Positions 9,138 through 19,068 are shown, counted from the first letter of the stretch. The stretch is DNA of 64,000 bases from JAFNAG01 sp963721405 (GCA_963721405.1 CAVRJA010000006.1:587486-651485); one strand, 5' to 3'. Notes: generated by a model from the letters alone, not told the origin. Numbers and translations: made by a program.

Positions 9138-9959
9138 ATGCGCAGGAGGTCAGGAACCGCCCTCGCCGCGGCACTGCTTTTCGCTGTGCTGCAGGCGTAT
9201 CCCGCTGCCCAGGAGTTGCAGACCGGCAGCATCAGCGGGCATGTCACGAATTGCGCCGGCACAACACTCCCGGGTGCGCGAGTTGCGCTCTCAGGGCCGT
9301 CCGGCCGGAATCCCCTGACCGTGATCAGCGATGAACACGGAGATTTTCGATTCAGCGGACTGCCCGCGGGCAGCTATTCGCTGGCGGCCGGGATTCCGGG
9401 CTATCTGACCTTCAGCCGCACAGGAATTCAGCTGACTGCCGGCAGTGCGGTTGCATCCGACATCGTGCTGGCCTACGATCCGCTGGGGCGCATGGTTTAT
9501 GAAGTCCTCAGGCCCGGCTTGAACATGGATCTCCCCACCTTGTGGCGAAGCGTCGATGCGGTGGTCCACCTGCGGATCCAGAAAACCCTGGGCGCAAGAC
9601 GGTCCCGACAGGCGGACGGCTCATGCGAAAACGTCTACGTGGAACACCAGGCATCCGTCCTCGAGGCGTTCCGGCGCGTTCAGGGCAAGCCTGATGCCCC
9701 CAGGGTTGATTTCCTGCAGGCGGCCCCGGCTCCGGGCTACAACGGCCCGAAGATCGTAACCGGGAACTATTGGCAGGTGTTCCGCCCTGGCGACGAGCTC
9801 GTGGCCTTCCTAATATGGGAAGACTTTGAAGGAGCCTTCCTGGCCTATTTCACTGTGCCCGTCCGGGACGGCAGGGTGGAGTCCATCGACCTCCGCGAAA
9901 TTGAAGCCGCAGTGAAGCTGGACGTGTTTCTCAAGATGCTCCGCGCCATGATGGAATGA
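9138..9959 (+). CDS. exported protein with carboxypeptidase regulatory-like domain
   Basis: ATG 9138 follows the previous stop by 11 bases; the longer open frame starting inside the upstream gene is a shadow. The 273-residue product has a signal sequence (LAAALLFAVLQAYPAAQ). A carboxypeptidase regulatory-like beta-sandwich follows (about 25-110: GSISGHVTNCAGTTLPGARV, GDFRFSGLPAGSYSL), the same module that opens Oar-like receptors. The C-terminal 150 residues are a separate domain I do not recognise, containing WQVFRPGDELVAFLIWEDF. Such domains usually bind proteins or glycans in the envelope; no enzyme activity is visible. Likely an operon partner of the preceding gene. Confidence 0.78.
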   Translation: MRRRSGTALAAALLFAVLQAYPAAQELQTGSISGHVTNCAGTTLPGARVALSGPSGRNPLTVISDEHGDFRFSGLPAGSYSLAAGIPGYLTFSRTGIQLTAGSAVASDIVLAYDPLGRMVYEVLRPGLNMDLPTLWRSVDAVVHLRIQKTLGARRSRQADGSCENVYVEHQASVLEAFRRVQGKPDAPRVDFLQAAPAPGYNGPKIVTGNYWQVFRPGDELVAFLIWEDFEGAFLAYFTVPVRDGRVESIDLREIEAAVKLDVFLKMLRAMME

Positions 9960-10080
9960 CCCGCGGAATGGGAGATATTGCTTTCCCAGTCCTGGATATC
10001 CATTGTAATCTAGTGCCGGAACTCCTGGTTCTTCACGCTGGCAAGAGTCATCCCTGAACCCTCGACAGAGGAGGCGCCGG

Positions 10081-10338
10081 ATGGATTCGTTTCAGTTGCT
10101 GGAGACGGTGGTTGCTACGATAGACGTCCCCGATGAGGGTATACGCGCAGGCGACGTGGGCACAATTGTCGACGTTTATACGCAGGGCGCGGCGGCCTAC
10201 GAGGTCGAATTCGCCACCGCAGAAGGATCTTCGCGTGCGTCGGTCACACTCGCCCCAGCTCATGTCAGGCGGTTGACACCCACCGATGTGCTGACCATAA
10301 GACAGCAGCCGGTAATCAATCGATTCCAGCCGGATTGA
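10081..10338 (+). CDS. DUF4926 domain protein
   Basis: An 85-residue protein preceded by GAGGAGG. LLETVVATIDVPDEGIRAGD followed by VGTIVDVY, YEVEFATAEG and a closing LAPAHVRRL is the pattern of DUF4926, a small SH3-like beta-barrel family. These are often found near toxin-antitoxin or DUF6883-type genes; no such partner is next to this one. Function unknown. Confidence 0.8.
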   Translation: MDSFQLLETVVATIDVPDEGIRAGDVGTIVDVYTQGAAAYEVEFATAEGSSRASVTLAPAHVRRLTPTDVLTIRQQPVINRFQPD

Positions 10339-10418
10339 AGCGCCGCAAACATCGGGCTTCGAAAAGACCGCTCGAGCCCTGACGGCATCCTTAAGCCGCC
10401 GGACCCTGCGCATTCGGT

Positions 10419-13400
10419 CTAGGATTCCGAAGCGGCGGCCGAAACAGAGCGGCGCAACTCGCGCTGCATGCCGCGTTCGATGGCGTCGATCAGATATGGT
10501 CGCAGCTGTGAGGCGGGGATGATGCGGTCGAGCGATCCCACCTTCAATGCCCGGTGCACGCTGTGAATGTGGTCGAACTCCTCGGCCACTTCGCCCAGTT
10601 TCTCGGAACGTACGATTTTCTTCATCTCCACCAGTTGGTTTCGCAAGTGCCGCATCCGGCCCTCATCCGCCGCAGCCATCTCCTTTTCCAGCGCCGCGAC
10701 GCGGGTGTCCGTCCTGGTCCTCTTGTCAACCTCCCTGGCAAACACAACCGCAGCAGCGGGCGCGCCGCCGATGACGGAGGCATAGGTTCCCTCCAGGGCG
10801 ACTGCCTCGAAGTTTTCGTTCAGGGTGCGCGAGAAGACCACGAAGGCGCCGCCGTGGTACCTGGAGATGACGCAGAAGATGATCGGCCCCTTGAAATTGA
10901 CGATGGCGCGCCCGATCTCGGCGCCGAACTCCAGCTGGCGCCGCCGCATGGATTCCGGCGACCCGTCGAAACCGGACAGGTTGGCGAGGATGACCAGCGG
11001 GCGGTTGTTGCTGGACGCGTTGATGGCGCGGGCGGTTTTTTTCGATGCCATCGGGAAGAGCGTTCCGGAAGTCCACTGTTCGGGCCCGTCGGTGGCGACG
11101 AAGCCCGTTCGCGGCAGCGAGCGCGAGTCGAAACCGAGAAGGCAAACCGGATAGCCCCCGATGTGGGCATCCCACACAACGGCAATTTCGGCATCCTCCA
11201 TGCCGGGCCAGCGCTCCAGCGGCCGGTGGTCGCTGTCGACGACCGAAAGCATGACTTTCCGGATTTCAAACGGTTTCTTGCGGCCGGGATTGTGTTCGTC
11301 GGAGAAGATATCTCCCACGAACGCGAAGCCATCTCTGTTGTGGGAATGAGGGAAGCGGCAGACGTCGCGCGTAAACGGGTCTGCCGTCCTTGCCCGGCGC
11401 GGGAAGCGCTCGCCCGGCATGATGTAGGTGTGATCGTAATGGCGCATGAGAATCCGGCACGCGGCGGCAAGGTCGCGGGCCCAGTACTGGGCCTGGCCGT
11501 TCGGACCCATGACCCGCTCGTATCCTCCGATGCCCTGGTTGTCCTCCGCCGACACCGAACCCGAATAGTCGAGAGCGGTCTTGCCCGTGAGCACCATTGC
11601 GCTTTCGGGCATCATCACCAGGATTCCCCTGGTGTGCATCAGCATCGTGGCCTCGGCGTTCCAGTACGGCTGCGCGCCGACATTGATACCCGCCACGACG
11701 ATGTTGACTTCACACCCGGCCTGCGTGAATTCGATGAGCCGCCGCAGCACGCGCGCGATCCAATCCATGTTTTCCGTGCCGCTTACCAGGGAGATCTTCG
11801 CCCCGGCCGAGTGGGTGAACCACTCCAGCGGGAGGTTGCGGGCCTGCGCCAGGTCCAGCGCAGCGAGGATCCTCCGGCACTCCGGTTCGGCGATGGATCC
11901 GACTTCCTTGCTGGGATCGCCAAGCAGGATCACCCGGTTCATTCCCTCCGGATACTTCGGCGTAATGTTGCGGATCAGGCCCACGACCACGTTCGCGGTA
12001 TTTTGCCCGTAGGGTCTGTACACCGGCGCCAGCGAGCCGCTCTTGTCGAGGTCGTACTCGGTGAACTCACCGGTCGGCAGTTCCGCGTGAATAGCTTCTC
12101 CCTCGGGAGTCAGTGTGCGGATGATCTCGTATGGGTAGTTGAGACCTCGCTGCCGCATCCGGACCACTTTCTGGTCGTATTCGCTCAACTGACGTACCAG
12201 TTGGTCGGTTGGAAGCGTAATCCGGAAGACGATGCCGCGGCCGCCCGGGTTGGAAAAGCTCAAAACCCGGTTCTGAAGCTCCTCGGTTTTCGGGTCGGCC
12301 ATGTCGACCCGCAGCACGACCTTTTCCAGCCCGAGTCCTTCAGTCTGTCGCGCCATGCGGCGGATGACGGACTGCAGCTCGTCGAGCCGCAGAACCGCGG
12401 GAGGCCAGACATACAGAAGCACGCGGTTCCAGTAAAGCCTGTCCTCGGGCGCCCGCTGCAGCTGCACCCCGCGGATGGCCGCAAGGGTTTCCGTCAGCAT
12501 CCGCTCCAGGTGAGGCAGGCGTTCGACGCGGCCATCCGGACCGCGCACGGGCGTCAGGTCGCGCACCTCGGCGATGGCGATCAGCCGTTCGTCCTTGGGA
12601 TTGTCCCGGGCGATCCCCCGGTATATGTAGATGTCTTCCACGGAGGGGAGCCGCTCGATGATAAAGTTCTGCAGGCGCCACAGCTGCAACCGCTTGCTCA
12701 TCATCGGGTGAAGGCCGCGGCTGAACTTCTCCTCGCGGTATCCCTCCTCCGTCATGCGGTAGGTGTAGTACTGGGTGCGCCCCACTCCGCCGCCGTTTGC
12801 AGGGCGCGCCAACCCGAAGGCAATGCGTTCCACTGGACGATCCAGCCGGGCGCCGTTCAAAGCGGCGCGCAACCGGGCTTCGATCGCGTCGGGGTCGGCC
12901 AGCGGCTCCGGATTCCAGTCATAGATGTCGACAACCACGTCATCGCCGGCAGGGTAGCCTGCGATCGTGGCCTGAATGGCCTCGAGGGAGGAGGCAATCT
13001 CGAGCCGCGCGGAATCGACAGAAACCAGGTGGACCCGCCTTCCTTCATGATCGTACTCCGCCACGGCGAAACAGTGCCCCCGCGATTCCAGGGTGCGGAG
13101 ACTCTCGAGGTTCCTGATCCGGTAGAAGCGACGGGTAAGGACTTCGAGCATGAGCCGGCGTTTCTCGGAGAGTGCGTCGGGAAAACGGGCGGCCAGCCAG
13201 GCCATTAACGGGTAAGCGCACTGGACCAGGGCGTGCACCCTCTCCGCACGGTCGCCGGCTTCCGGGTGCTGAAGCAGGTGATCAAGGTGACCATCCATTT
13301 CCGCGTAGACAGCGCGCCGCGATTGTTCGAAGGTGGGGAAATCGAAGTATCGATACTTGATTTCGCGCGCCAGGTCGTTCAAAACCGCAGAGCGGCCCTC

Positions 13401-16013
13401 CGATATAGCGCTCAGGCGGTCCAACAGGAGCGAAAAATCCTGCCCGGCCTGCCCGGCAAGTTCCTCGGCATTGGCCAGCCGGCGCTCGAGGATGGCCGCG
13501 ATCGCGGGCACCTGTTGCTCGAAACGCTGATGCGCCATAAATATCATCAGCAGCCGTCCCTGAAGGGACGGAGTCGGGTCCAGGCTGTCGTCGCCATAGT
13601 GGCGAAGCGCCCGGCAGAGCTTTTCGAGAAACGACGCCGGCAAGGCATTGCCACGACTTTCCATCGTCCGCAGGTAGGTCAGCAGGTACTCCCGGGAGCT
13701 GAGCCGTCCTGCGTCCTCCTGGTCCTCCGGCGCGACCTGGCGTCGGAAAAGGGCGGAGAGGTCCACGAATATATTCAGGATCTCGTCTTCGCTTCGCAGC
13801 AGTTCCCCGTGTCCGGAGGGGAGGCTCGCGCGGAGGCGCGTGTACTCTTCCACAAGCTTTTTGGATTCCGAGGGATGGATATCGGCGCCGAGCATGAGGT
13901 GCCGTAATTCTTCGAGAAGCACTCTGAGATCGGCTTCGGGCTGGGCCTGGCCGGCAGCCGATGACTGCCTGGACTGGAAAACTACGCGTGGATAAGCCTC
14001 CTCGACCTTCTCCGGAGTCCTGGCGTCGATCCGCATCAGCGGAGCGCCGGTCCCGACCTGCGAGTTGCTGAGGACGAACACTTCCCGCACGGTTCCCTCA
14101 AACGGGGCGACAACGGGCATTTCCAGTTTCATTGCTTCAAGCAGCGCAAGTCTGTCTCCGGCCGCCACCTCGTCGCCCGGTTTCACATCGATGGAGACCA
14201 CCACGGAAGGGGCATAAGCGCGGATGTTTCCCGCTTCGTCCCGGGAGATCTTGTGCATCGCACCGTCCGCTTCAACAAGGAAGGTGTAGCCCCTCGCGAC
14301 CGAGATCACCCGGCAGCGCCGGTCATTGTACGTCAGCCACTGCTCGTACCGGCCCCCCGGATTGATTTCTACGTCGAAGGCGGCCCCGTCGACGACGACC
14401 CGGTAGTGCTCCATGGTGTGCTTGAAGACCTGGAATTTGTAGCGTTGCCCGCGATGGCGCAATTCGATGGACCGGCCTGCCTCGGTGCGGAACATCGGGC
14501 GCATGCGCAGCGCGGAAGCGAAAAACTGCTCGCGTTCCGCCTCGAACTCGGATTCGTAGACGTCGATGGCGGCTTTCAGCAGAGCGACATCCGCGTGCAG
14601 TCCGGTAATGTGCCCGCCGGCGGCCGTCAGGCGGTCCAGCCAGCCGACGTCCATCTGATCCTGCTTCACCTCGTCGCGCTCGAGCAGCTGCAGCAGGAAT
14701 GCCCGGTTCGTGGCGCCTCCCGCGACCAGGATGGCGCTGTCGCCGAGCGCCTGGGTGAGGCCGGCCAGCGCTTCACCGCGGGTCTGCCCGTGACAGATCA
14801 GCTTGGCGAACATCGAATCGAAGTCGGCCGGGATCTCGTCACCCTCCGACACTCCGGAGTCCAGGCGCAGTCCCGGCTGGGTCGGTATCCGGAACAACTC
14901 GATCCTGCCGGGTGCGGGCGCGAACCCGTCCTCGGCATCTTCCGCGTTCAGCCGGACCTCGATCGCGTGTCCCCGCGTTTCGGGGGGCTCGCCTGCCAAC
15001 AGCCCGCCCCGGGCGATGTGCAGCTGCAGTTTCACCAGGTCCAGGCCGGTCGTGAGCTCGGTGACACCGTGCTCGACCTGAAGCCGGGCATTGACCTCCA
15101 TGAAGGCGGCCTGCTGCCTCTCCGGAACAAACAGGAACTCGACCGTCCCGGCGTTTCTGTAATGCGCGGCCTTGCAGATTTTAACCGCGGCGTCCCGGAG
15201 GGCGCGATCCTGCTGCAGGGAGAGAATCGAGGCCGGCGCCTCCTCCATTATTTTCTGGTGCCGCCTCTGGATGCTGCAATTGCGCACGCCCACGGCCCAG
15301 GTGGTCCCGGCCGAGTCGGCCACGATCTGCACCTCGACGTGACGGGCGCCTTCGAGCCATTTTTCGACAAAGACCGTCGGATCGCCGAACATTCTCTGGG
15401 ATTCATGCCGCGCGCTCTGAAATGCGGCCGGCAATTCGCTGTCGGAAACCACTTTCCGGATTCCCCGCCCGCCTTCGCCGGCCGTGGCCTTGATAACCAC
15501 GGGGTAGCCGAGAGTCCGCGCGTGCTCGAGCGCGACCTCAACCGTGTCCGCCGGCGCACCGCACCAGGGAACGACCGGCACCCCGGCTCTCCCGGCGAGC
15601 AACTTGGCGCTGATCTTGTCTCCCAGGAGCCTCATCGAGTCGCCGTCCGGGCCGATGAAGGCCAGCCCCATGCGGTCGCAAAGCTGCACGAATGCGGGAC
15701 TCTCGGAGACGAATCCCCAACCTACCCAGACGGCATCCGCACGGCACTCCCCCAGCGCACGCGCCACCCTGGCGTGATCCAGATACGCCGGCTTGCGCTG
15801 TCCGACCCGTGCGTCGAAGAATGTCGCCTCCCCGAGATCAACTGCCTCGTCCGCCTCCCGGATGAAGCGGGCGCCCCGGTCGGGCGTCGTGTAAAGGACG
15901 ATCGTGCGCAGCCGAGTGTTGTATTCCCCGTTAAACTGGCGTGCCGCCCTGATGAATCTGATCGCCGGCTCGCCGCGGTTGATAATGGCGACGCGTTCAA
16001 AATCAGTGCGCAT
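10419..16013 (-). CDS. single-chain multidomain biotin-dependent acyl-CoA carboxylase
   Basis: 1864 residues carrying all carboxylase steps. Biotin carboxylase (about 1-460) has the ATP-grasp glycine loop GEGGRGIRK (179-187) and EVNARLQVEHGVTE (306-319). A linker domain follows, then a biotinyl domain with EAMKLEMP and target Lys629. Residues about 690-1310 form a long central region that includes a helical part. The carboxyltransferase (about 1330 to the end) includes GGAPAAAVVFAREVDKR near the C-terminus. This order matches eukaryotic-type acetyl-CoA carboxylase and rare bacterial single-chain acyl-CoA carboxylases, not the usual AccABCD subunits. The acyl-CoA (acetyl, propionyl or long-chain) cannot be read off. 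GGAG lies 13 bases before the ATG. It is monocistronic, divergent from the next gene. Confidence 0.9.
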   Translation of the reverse strand: MRTDFERVAIINRGEPAIRFIRAARQFNGEYNTRLRTIVLYTTPDRGARFIREADEAVDLGEATFFDARVGQRKPAYLDHARVARALGECRADAVWVGWGFVSESPAFVQLCDRMGLAFIGPDGDSMRLLGDKISAKLLAGRAGVPVVPWCGAPADTVEVALEHARTLGYPVVIKATAGEGGRGIRKVVSDSELPAAFQSARHESQRMFGDPTVFVEKWLEGARHVEVQIVADSAGTTWAVGVRNCSIQRRHQKIMEEAPASILSLQQDRALRDAAVKICKAAHYRNAGTVEFLFVPERQQAAFMEVNARLQVEHGVTELTTGLDLVKLQLHIARGGLLAGEPPETRGHAIEVRLNAEDAEDGFAPAPGRIELFRIPTQPGLRLDSGVSEGDEIPADFDSMFAKLICHGQTRGEALAGLTQALGDSAILVAGGATNRAFLLQLLERDEVKQDQMDVGWLDRLTAAGGHITGLHADVALLKAAIDVYESEFEAEREQFFASALRMRPMFRTEAGRSIELRHRGQRYKFQVFKHTMEHYRVVVDGAAFDVEINPGGRYEQWLTYNDRRCRVISVARGYTFLVEADGAMHKISRDEAGNIRAYAPSVVVSIDVKPGDEVAAGDRLALLEAMKLEMPVVAPFEGTVREVFVLSNSQVGTGAPLMRIDARTPEKVEEAYPRVVFQSRQSSAAGQAQPEADLRVLLEELRHLMLGADIHPSESKKLVEEYTRLRASLPSGHGELLRSEDEILNIFVDLSALFRRQVAPEDQEDAGRLSSREYLLTYLRTMESRGNALPASFLEKLCRALRHYGDDSLDPTPSLQGRLLMIFMAHQRFEQQVPAIAAILERRLANAEELAGQAGQDFSLLLDRLSAISEGRSAVLNDLAREIKYRYFDFPTFEQSRRAVYAEMDGHLDHLLQHPEAGDRAERVHALVQCAYPLMAWLAARFPDALSEKRRLMLEVLTRRFYRIRNLESLRTLESRGHCFAVAEYDHEGRRVHLVSVDSARLEIASSLEAIQATIAGYPAGDDVVVDIYDWNPEPLADPDAIEARLRAALNGARLDRPVERIAFGLARPANGGGVGRTQYYTYRMTEEGYREEKFSRGLHPMMSKRLQLWRLQNFIIERLPSVEDIYIYRGIARDNPKDERLIAIAEVRDLTPVRGPDGRVERLPHLERMLTETLAAIRGVQLQRAPEDRLYWNRVLLYVWPPAVLRLDELQSVIRRMARQTEGLGLEKVVLRVDMADPKTEELQNRVLSFSNPGGRGIVFRITLPTDQLVRQLSEYDQKVVRMRQRGLNYPYEIIRTLTPEGEAIHAELPTGEFTEYDLDKSGSLAPVYRPYGQNTANVVVGLIRNITPKYPEGMNRVILLGDPSKEVGSIAEPECRRILAALDLAQARNLPLEWFTHSAGAKISLVSGTENMDWIARVLRRLIEFTQAGCEVNIVVAGINVGAQPYWNAEATMLMHTRGILVMMPESAMVLTGKTALDYSGSVSAEDNQGIGGYERVMGPNGQAQYWARDLAAACRILMRHYDHTYIMPGERFPRRARTADPFTRDVCRFPHSHNRDGFAFVGDIFSDEHNPGRKKPFEIRKVMLSVVDSDHRPLERWPGMEDAEIAVVWDAHIGGYPVCLLGFDSRSLPRTGFVATDGPEQWTSGTLFPMASKKTARAINASSNNRPLVILANLSGFDGSPESMRRRQLEFGAEIGRAIVNFKGPIIFCVISRYHGGAFVVFSRTLNENFEAVALEGTYASVIGGAPAAAVVFAREVDKRTRTDTRVAALEKEMAAADEGRMRHLRNQLVEMKKIVRSEKLGEVAEEFDHIHSVHRALKVGSLDRIIPASQLRPYLIDAIERGMQRELRRSVSAAASES

Positions 16014-16203
16014 AAAATAAAGGTAGCTCCATGAATGCGATTCGTCTCATCAAAGTGGGCTTTATACTTCACTCCCCCAAATTGCGCAATAGCCGTGGCC
16101 CCCCTGCTCTGTCCCCATGAAGTGGATCCTCTGAGGTGTCTCCAGTTCGGCTTCCTCTGCCGGACGGCTCCCCCAATTTCCGCTTTTCTGGTATCTTCAG
16201 CCT

Positions 16204-17376
16204 ATGGACAAGACGAAATTGCAGGCATGGTGGTCCCACCGTCAGGGTCTGGACGGCACACTCGCGGGGAAAACTGCGGCTGAGGTGCTGGCAGGCACGG
16301 GATGGGCCCGGTCGGTAGGTGGAGTCAGCCCGTATCTGACCCTTTTTGCCCGCGGCGGGTTCGGGCGGGCAGCTGTAGACGACGCAGTGGCGCGGCTTGA
16401 AATTCATGAACTCCCCAGCGCCCGAGGTTGCACCTACGTGGTGCCGGCATCGGATTTTGCGCTGGCTCTCAGGGTTGGGCAAGGCTTTGGCGACGAGGGG
16501 AAGTTGGCCCGAAAGCTCGGGGTCAAGGACGCGGAGATCGAGAAGCTCTGCGCCGAAGTGCTGAAGGTATTGGCGAAAGGGCCGCTCGATCCGGAAGAAC
16601 TGCGCAAGTCCGCGGGAGGGGCGGTCCGGAATCTGGGGGAAGAGGGAAAGAAAAAGGGACTCGCTACTACTCTTCCTGTGGCCCTTGGCATTCTCCAGGC
16701 TGCCGGGGAGATCCGCCGCGTACCGGTGAACGGGCGGCTGGACCAGCAGCGTTATCGATATGCCCTCTGGCGGCCGAACCCGCTCGCCGGGTTCAAGCTG
16801 TCTCTCGAAGAAGCCTGCACGGAACTCGCCCGCCGGTTTTTCGCCTGGATCAATCCGGCGACGCTCGCCGAGTTTCAGTGGTTTTCCGGCCTCGGCGTAA
16901 AAGCCGCCAAAGCGGCGGTAGAACCGCTGGGACTGATGCCCCTGGGATCCGGGGAGGAACGGCTGATGCTGTCCGAGGCCCTTGACGCCTTCAAGCGATT
17001 CAAAGTCCCGGACAAGCCGCGGTATGTCCTGACCGGCAGCCTGGACAACATGAGTCACCTGCGCCGCGACGTCGAGGGATTGCTGGCGCCCGAGGATATG
17101 AAGCGCACCATCGTCTGCGAAAGGGGACTGATGGACCTGTCGAGCCACGCCATCCTCGACCGTGGCCGGCTGGTGGGGCTCTGGGAATTTGACGTGGAAA
17201 CGGCATCGATCGTCTGGATGGCCTTCGTGCCCGGGAACCGGGATTTGGGAAAGGCCGTCGAGAAGACCGAACAGTACGTGCGCCTGGATCTGGGCGACGC
17301 CCGCTCCTTCAGCCTCGACAGCCCGAAAAGCCGCGCCCCGCGCATCGAAGCCTTGCGCAAGGCACCACGCGGTTAA
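16204..17376 (+). CDS. winged-helix DNA-binding domain protein, YcaQ/AlkZ-like superfamily
   Basis: A 390-residue protein beginning WWSHRQGLDG, the characteristic opening of the winged-helix family that includes the YcaQ/AlkZ interstrand-crosslink DNA glycosylases. The middle contains ELPSARGCTYVVPASDF and LPVALGILQAAGEIRRVPVN, and the end DHAILDRGRLVGLWEFD-like strands, as in that family. Glycosylase activity is not assured: I cannot identify a clear QxQ-type catalytic motif, so the safe call is the superfamily. A DNA-repair or DNA-binding role is inferred. It is divergent from the carboxylase gene and followed by a protease fragment. Confidence 0.78.
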   Translation: MDKTKLQAWWSHRQGLDGTLAGKTAAEVLAGTGWARSVGGVSPYLTLFARGGFGRAAVDDAVARLEIHELPSARGCTYVVPASDFALALRVGQGFGDEGKLARKLGVKDAEIEKLCAEVLKVLAKGPLDPEELRKSAGGAVRNLGEEGKKKGLATTLPVALGILQAAGEIRRVPVNGRLDQQRYRYALWRPNPLAGFKLSLEEACTELARRFFAWINPATLAEFQWFSGLGVKAAKAAVEPLGLMPLGSGEERLMLSEALDAFKRFKVPDKPRYVLTGSLDNMSHLRRDVEGLLAPEDMKRTIVCERGLMDLSSHAILDRGRLVGLWEFDVETASIVWMAFVPGNRDLGKAVEKTEQYVRLDLGDARSFSLDSPKSRAPRIEALRKAPRG

Positions 17377-17468
17377 AAGGCTGCCTGATCAACCCTTTGG
17401 GCGAATCGGCCCCTGCCCTCGGCGTTTCCGGCAGGTTAATTGAAAATATTGTGGGTAGGGTTCCTGAT

Positions 17469-17801
17469 ATGCGCAGAATGCTCATCCTGACCGTGACAGC
17501 CGTCGTGCTGGGCACAAGTGTCGCTGCAGCAAACAGCTCTCCTCGTGCGCCTTCGGGCTATCCCGCGGCCGTCCAGGCGACCGGCTCGGCAGCAGAGACT
17601 GAGGCTTCTGTCCCTGTTCCACCCCCGAGTGATAAAGCGGTTCGCTACTACTGGAGCGGCAACATGCTCTGGTTCGCGAACCTCGCCTGGGGTCTTGCTG
17701 TTCCCTGCCTGTTTCTGTTCACAGGCTTGTCCGCACGGATCCGCGACTGGTCGCGCAAGCTGGGACGGAAGTGGTTCTTCGTGGTCGGGATCTATTCCTG
17801 A
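17469..17801 (+). pseudogene. N-terminal fragment of an M48-family membrane metalloprotease
   Basis: From ATG 17469 the frame encodes a signal/TM segment, a proline-rich linker and YYWSGNMLWFANLAWGLAVP followed by LFTGLSARIRDWSRKLGRKW. I recognise this as the first transmembrane part of Ste24-like M48 proteases. It stops at 17801, well before any HEXXH zinc motif. The remaining 300 or so residues are absent, and the downstream DNA is the 3' end of the opposite-strand aldo/keto reductase. It is therefore a remnant, and the join lies between about 17800 and 17830. A small functional membrane protein is a less likely alternative. Confidence 0.65.
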
Positions 17802-18808
17802 CATTTTCCTGTTTTCAATCTCATCCTCATCCAGTTGCTGGTATTGTGGAAATCGGCGACAGCGCTTCCAGGCGGCACGATCTCGTCCATTGCCCGGCCC
17901 AGGTCCGGGTCCGAGCTGAGTTCCAGCACCGGGAGGGCATCGTCGAGGTGCGCCTCGGTGCGTGGGCCGATTACCGGGGCGGTGACTGCAGGCTGGTCCT
18001 TGACCCACAGGAGCGCCAGCTGCGATGGGGTAAGCCCGCGCGTGCGGGCAAGCGCGGCGACGCTCCGCGCCGCCGCAATGCCGCGTGCGGTCACACGCTC
18101 CGCCAACCAGCCGCCCAGGCGTGCGGCGCGTGAATCTTCCGGGACAGCATCGGCGCTCGAGTAGCGGCCGGCCAGCACCCCGGTCGCGAGCGGCGACCAT
18201 GGCAGCAGTCCCAAATTGTAGCGCAATGCCAGCGGGACCAGTTCGTTTTCAATTCTGCGGTCAAGGAGGTTGTAGGGGGGCTGCTCCGAGACAAAACGCG
18301 CCAGGCTGTACCTTTCGCTGAGAGCCAGCGCTTCCATGAGCAGCCAGGCCGGAAAGGTCGAGCTGCCGATGTAGCGCACCTTCCCCTGGCGCACAAGATC
18401 GTCGAGGGCACGCAGCGTTTCATCTTGTGGGATGTCGAACGACGGGCGATGGATCTGATAGAGGTCAATCCAATCGGTCTGCAGGCGGCGAAGTGAACCC
18501 TCGACCGCATCCAGGATGTGCAGGCGCGAGTTGCCCTGGTCATTGGGCTTTTCCGACAGAGGGAAATGAACTTTGGTGGCGAGGATGATCCTATTCCTGC
18601 GTTCGCCGGCGAGGGCTTTGCCCACGATGCGCTCGCTTTCTCCGCGGACATATTCGTCGGCCGTGTCGACGAAGTTGATGCCCGCCTCAATCGCTTTGTG
18701 AACCATGCGTATGGCGTCAGCCTCGGGCGTCGGTTCGCCGAAGTTCCAGGTTCCGAGGCAAAGTGGCGAAACGCGCACGCCGGTGCGCCCCAATGTACGG
18801 TAATTCAT
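17792..18808 (-). CDS. aldo/keto reductase
   Basis: 338 residues starting MNYRTLGRTGVRVSPLCLGT. The family catalytic tetrad is visible: Asp48 and Tyr53 in FVDTADEY, Lys79 in ATKVHF and His120 in YQIHRP. The NADP site near the C-terminus (PVIGPRTEAHL) is present. These enzymes reduce aldehydes or ketones with NADPH as a single TIM barrel in the cytoplasm. The expected C-terminus ends near VADFHNTSNWM; ten extra residues follow and overlap the M48 fragment on the other strand, suggesting that the 3' end was altered where the two genes were joined. Substrate unknown. Confidence 0.9.
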   Translation of the reverse strand: MNYRTLGRTGVRVSPLCLGTWNFGEPTPEADAIRMVHKAIEAGINFVDTADEYVRGESERIVGKALAGERRNRIILATKVHFPLSEKPNDQGNSRLHILDAVEGSLRRLQTDWIDLYQIHRPSFDIPQDETLRALDDLVRQGKVRYIGSSTFPAWLLMEALALSERYSLARFVSEQPPYNLLDRRIENELVPLALRYNLGLLPWSPLATGVLAGRYSSADAVPEDSRAARLGGWLAERVTARGIAAARSVAALARTRGLTPSQLALLWVKDQPAVTAPVIGPRTEAHLDDALPVLELSSDPDLGRAMDEIVPPGSAVADFHNTSNWMRMRLKTGKCQE

Positions 18809-19068
18809 AGATTCTCCATGTTTTCAGCCGGCCGAAGCTGCCGCCGCCGAAGAGAGCCTTTGCGGCGGCAGCGTCGCCGTTCGTTGAAAACTGAAACTTT
18901 GACTTGGGCCCAAGCGTCGGGGTCCTTCTCAGACAGCTCGGAGACCGGGCTGAAGCCCAGGACCGCATGAATGTGGTTCTTTGAGTTTCCGAAGAACCCT
19001 GCGATTCAGGTGCTGACGCGATACCTCCAGACTCCAGGGGTCCTGGTCCGGCACGGCACAGGACCATT
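18809..19068. other. 260-base intergenic region, no gene seen
   Basis: Lies between two minus-strand genes. The one open frame across it shares frame-shadow character with the reductase and has no ribosome site. No hairpin terminator with a T-run is visible. Confidence 0.4.

Noticed and set aside
10554..13208. 884-residue plus-strand open frame opposite the carboxylase
   Set aside because: A shadow frame of a GC-rich gene: His/Arg/Pro-rich, with no domain, while the minus frame has all the carboxylase motifs.
18717..19067. 116-residue minus-strand open frame between the reductase and the squalene-synthase-family gene
   Set aside because: Runs into the reductase gene out of frame, has no ribosome site and no recognisable sequence.
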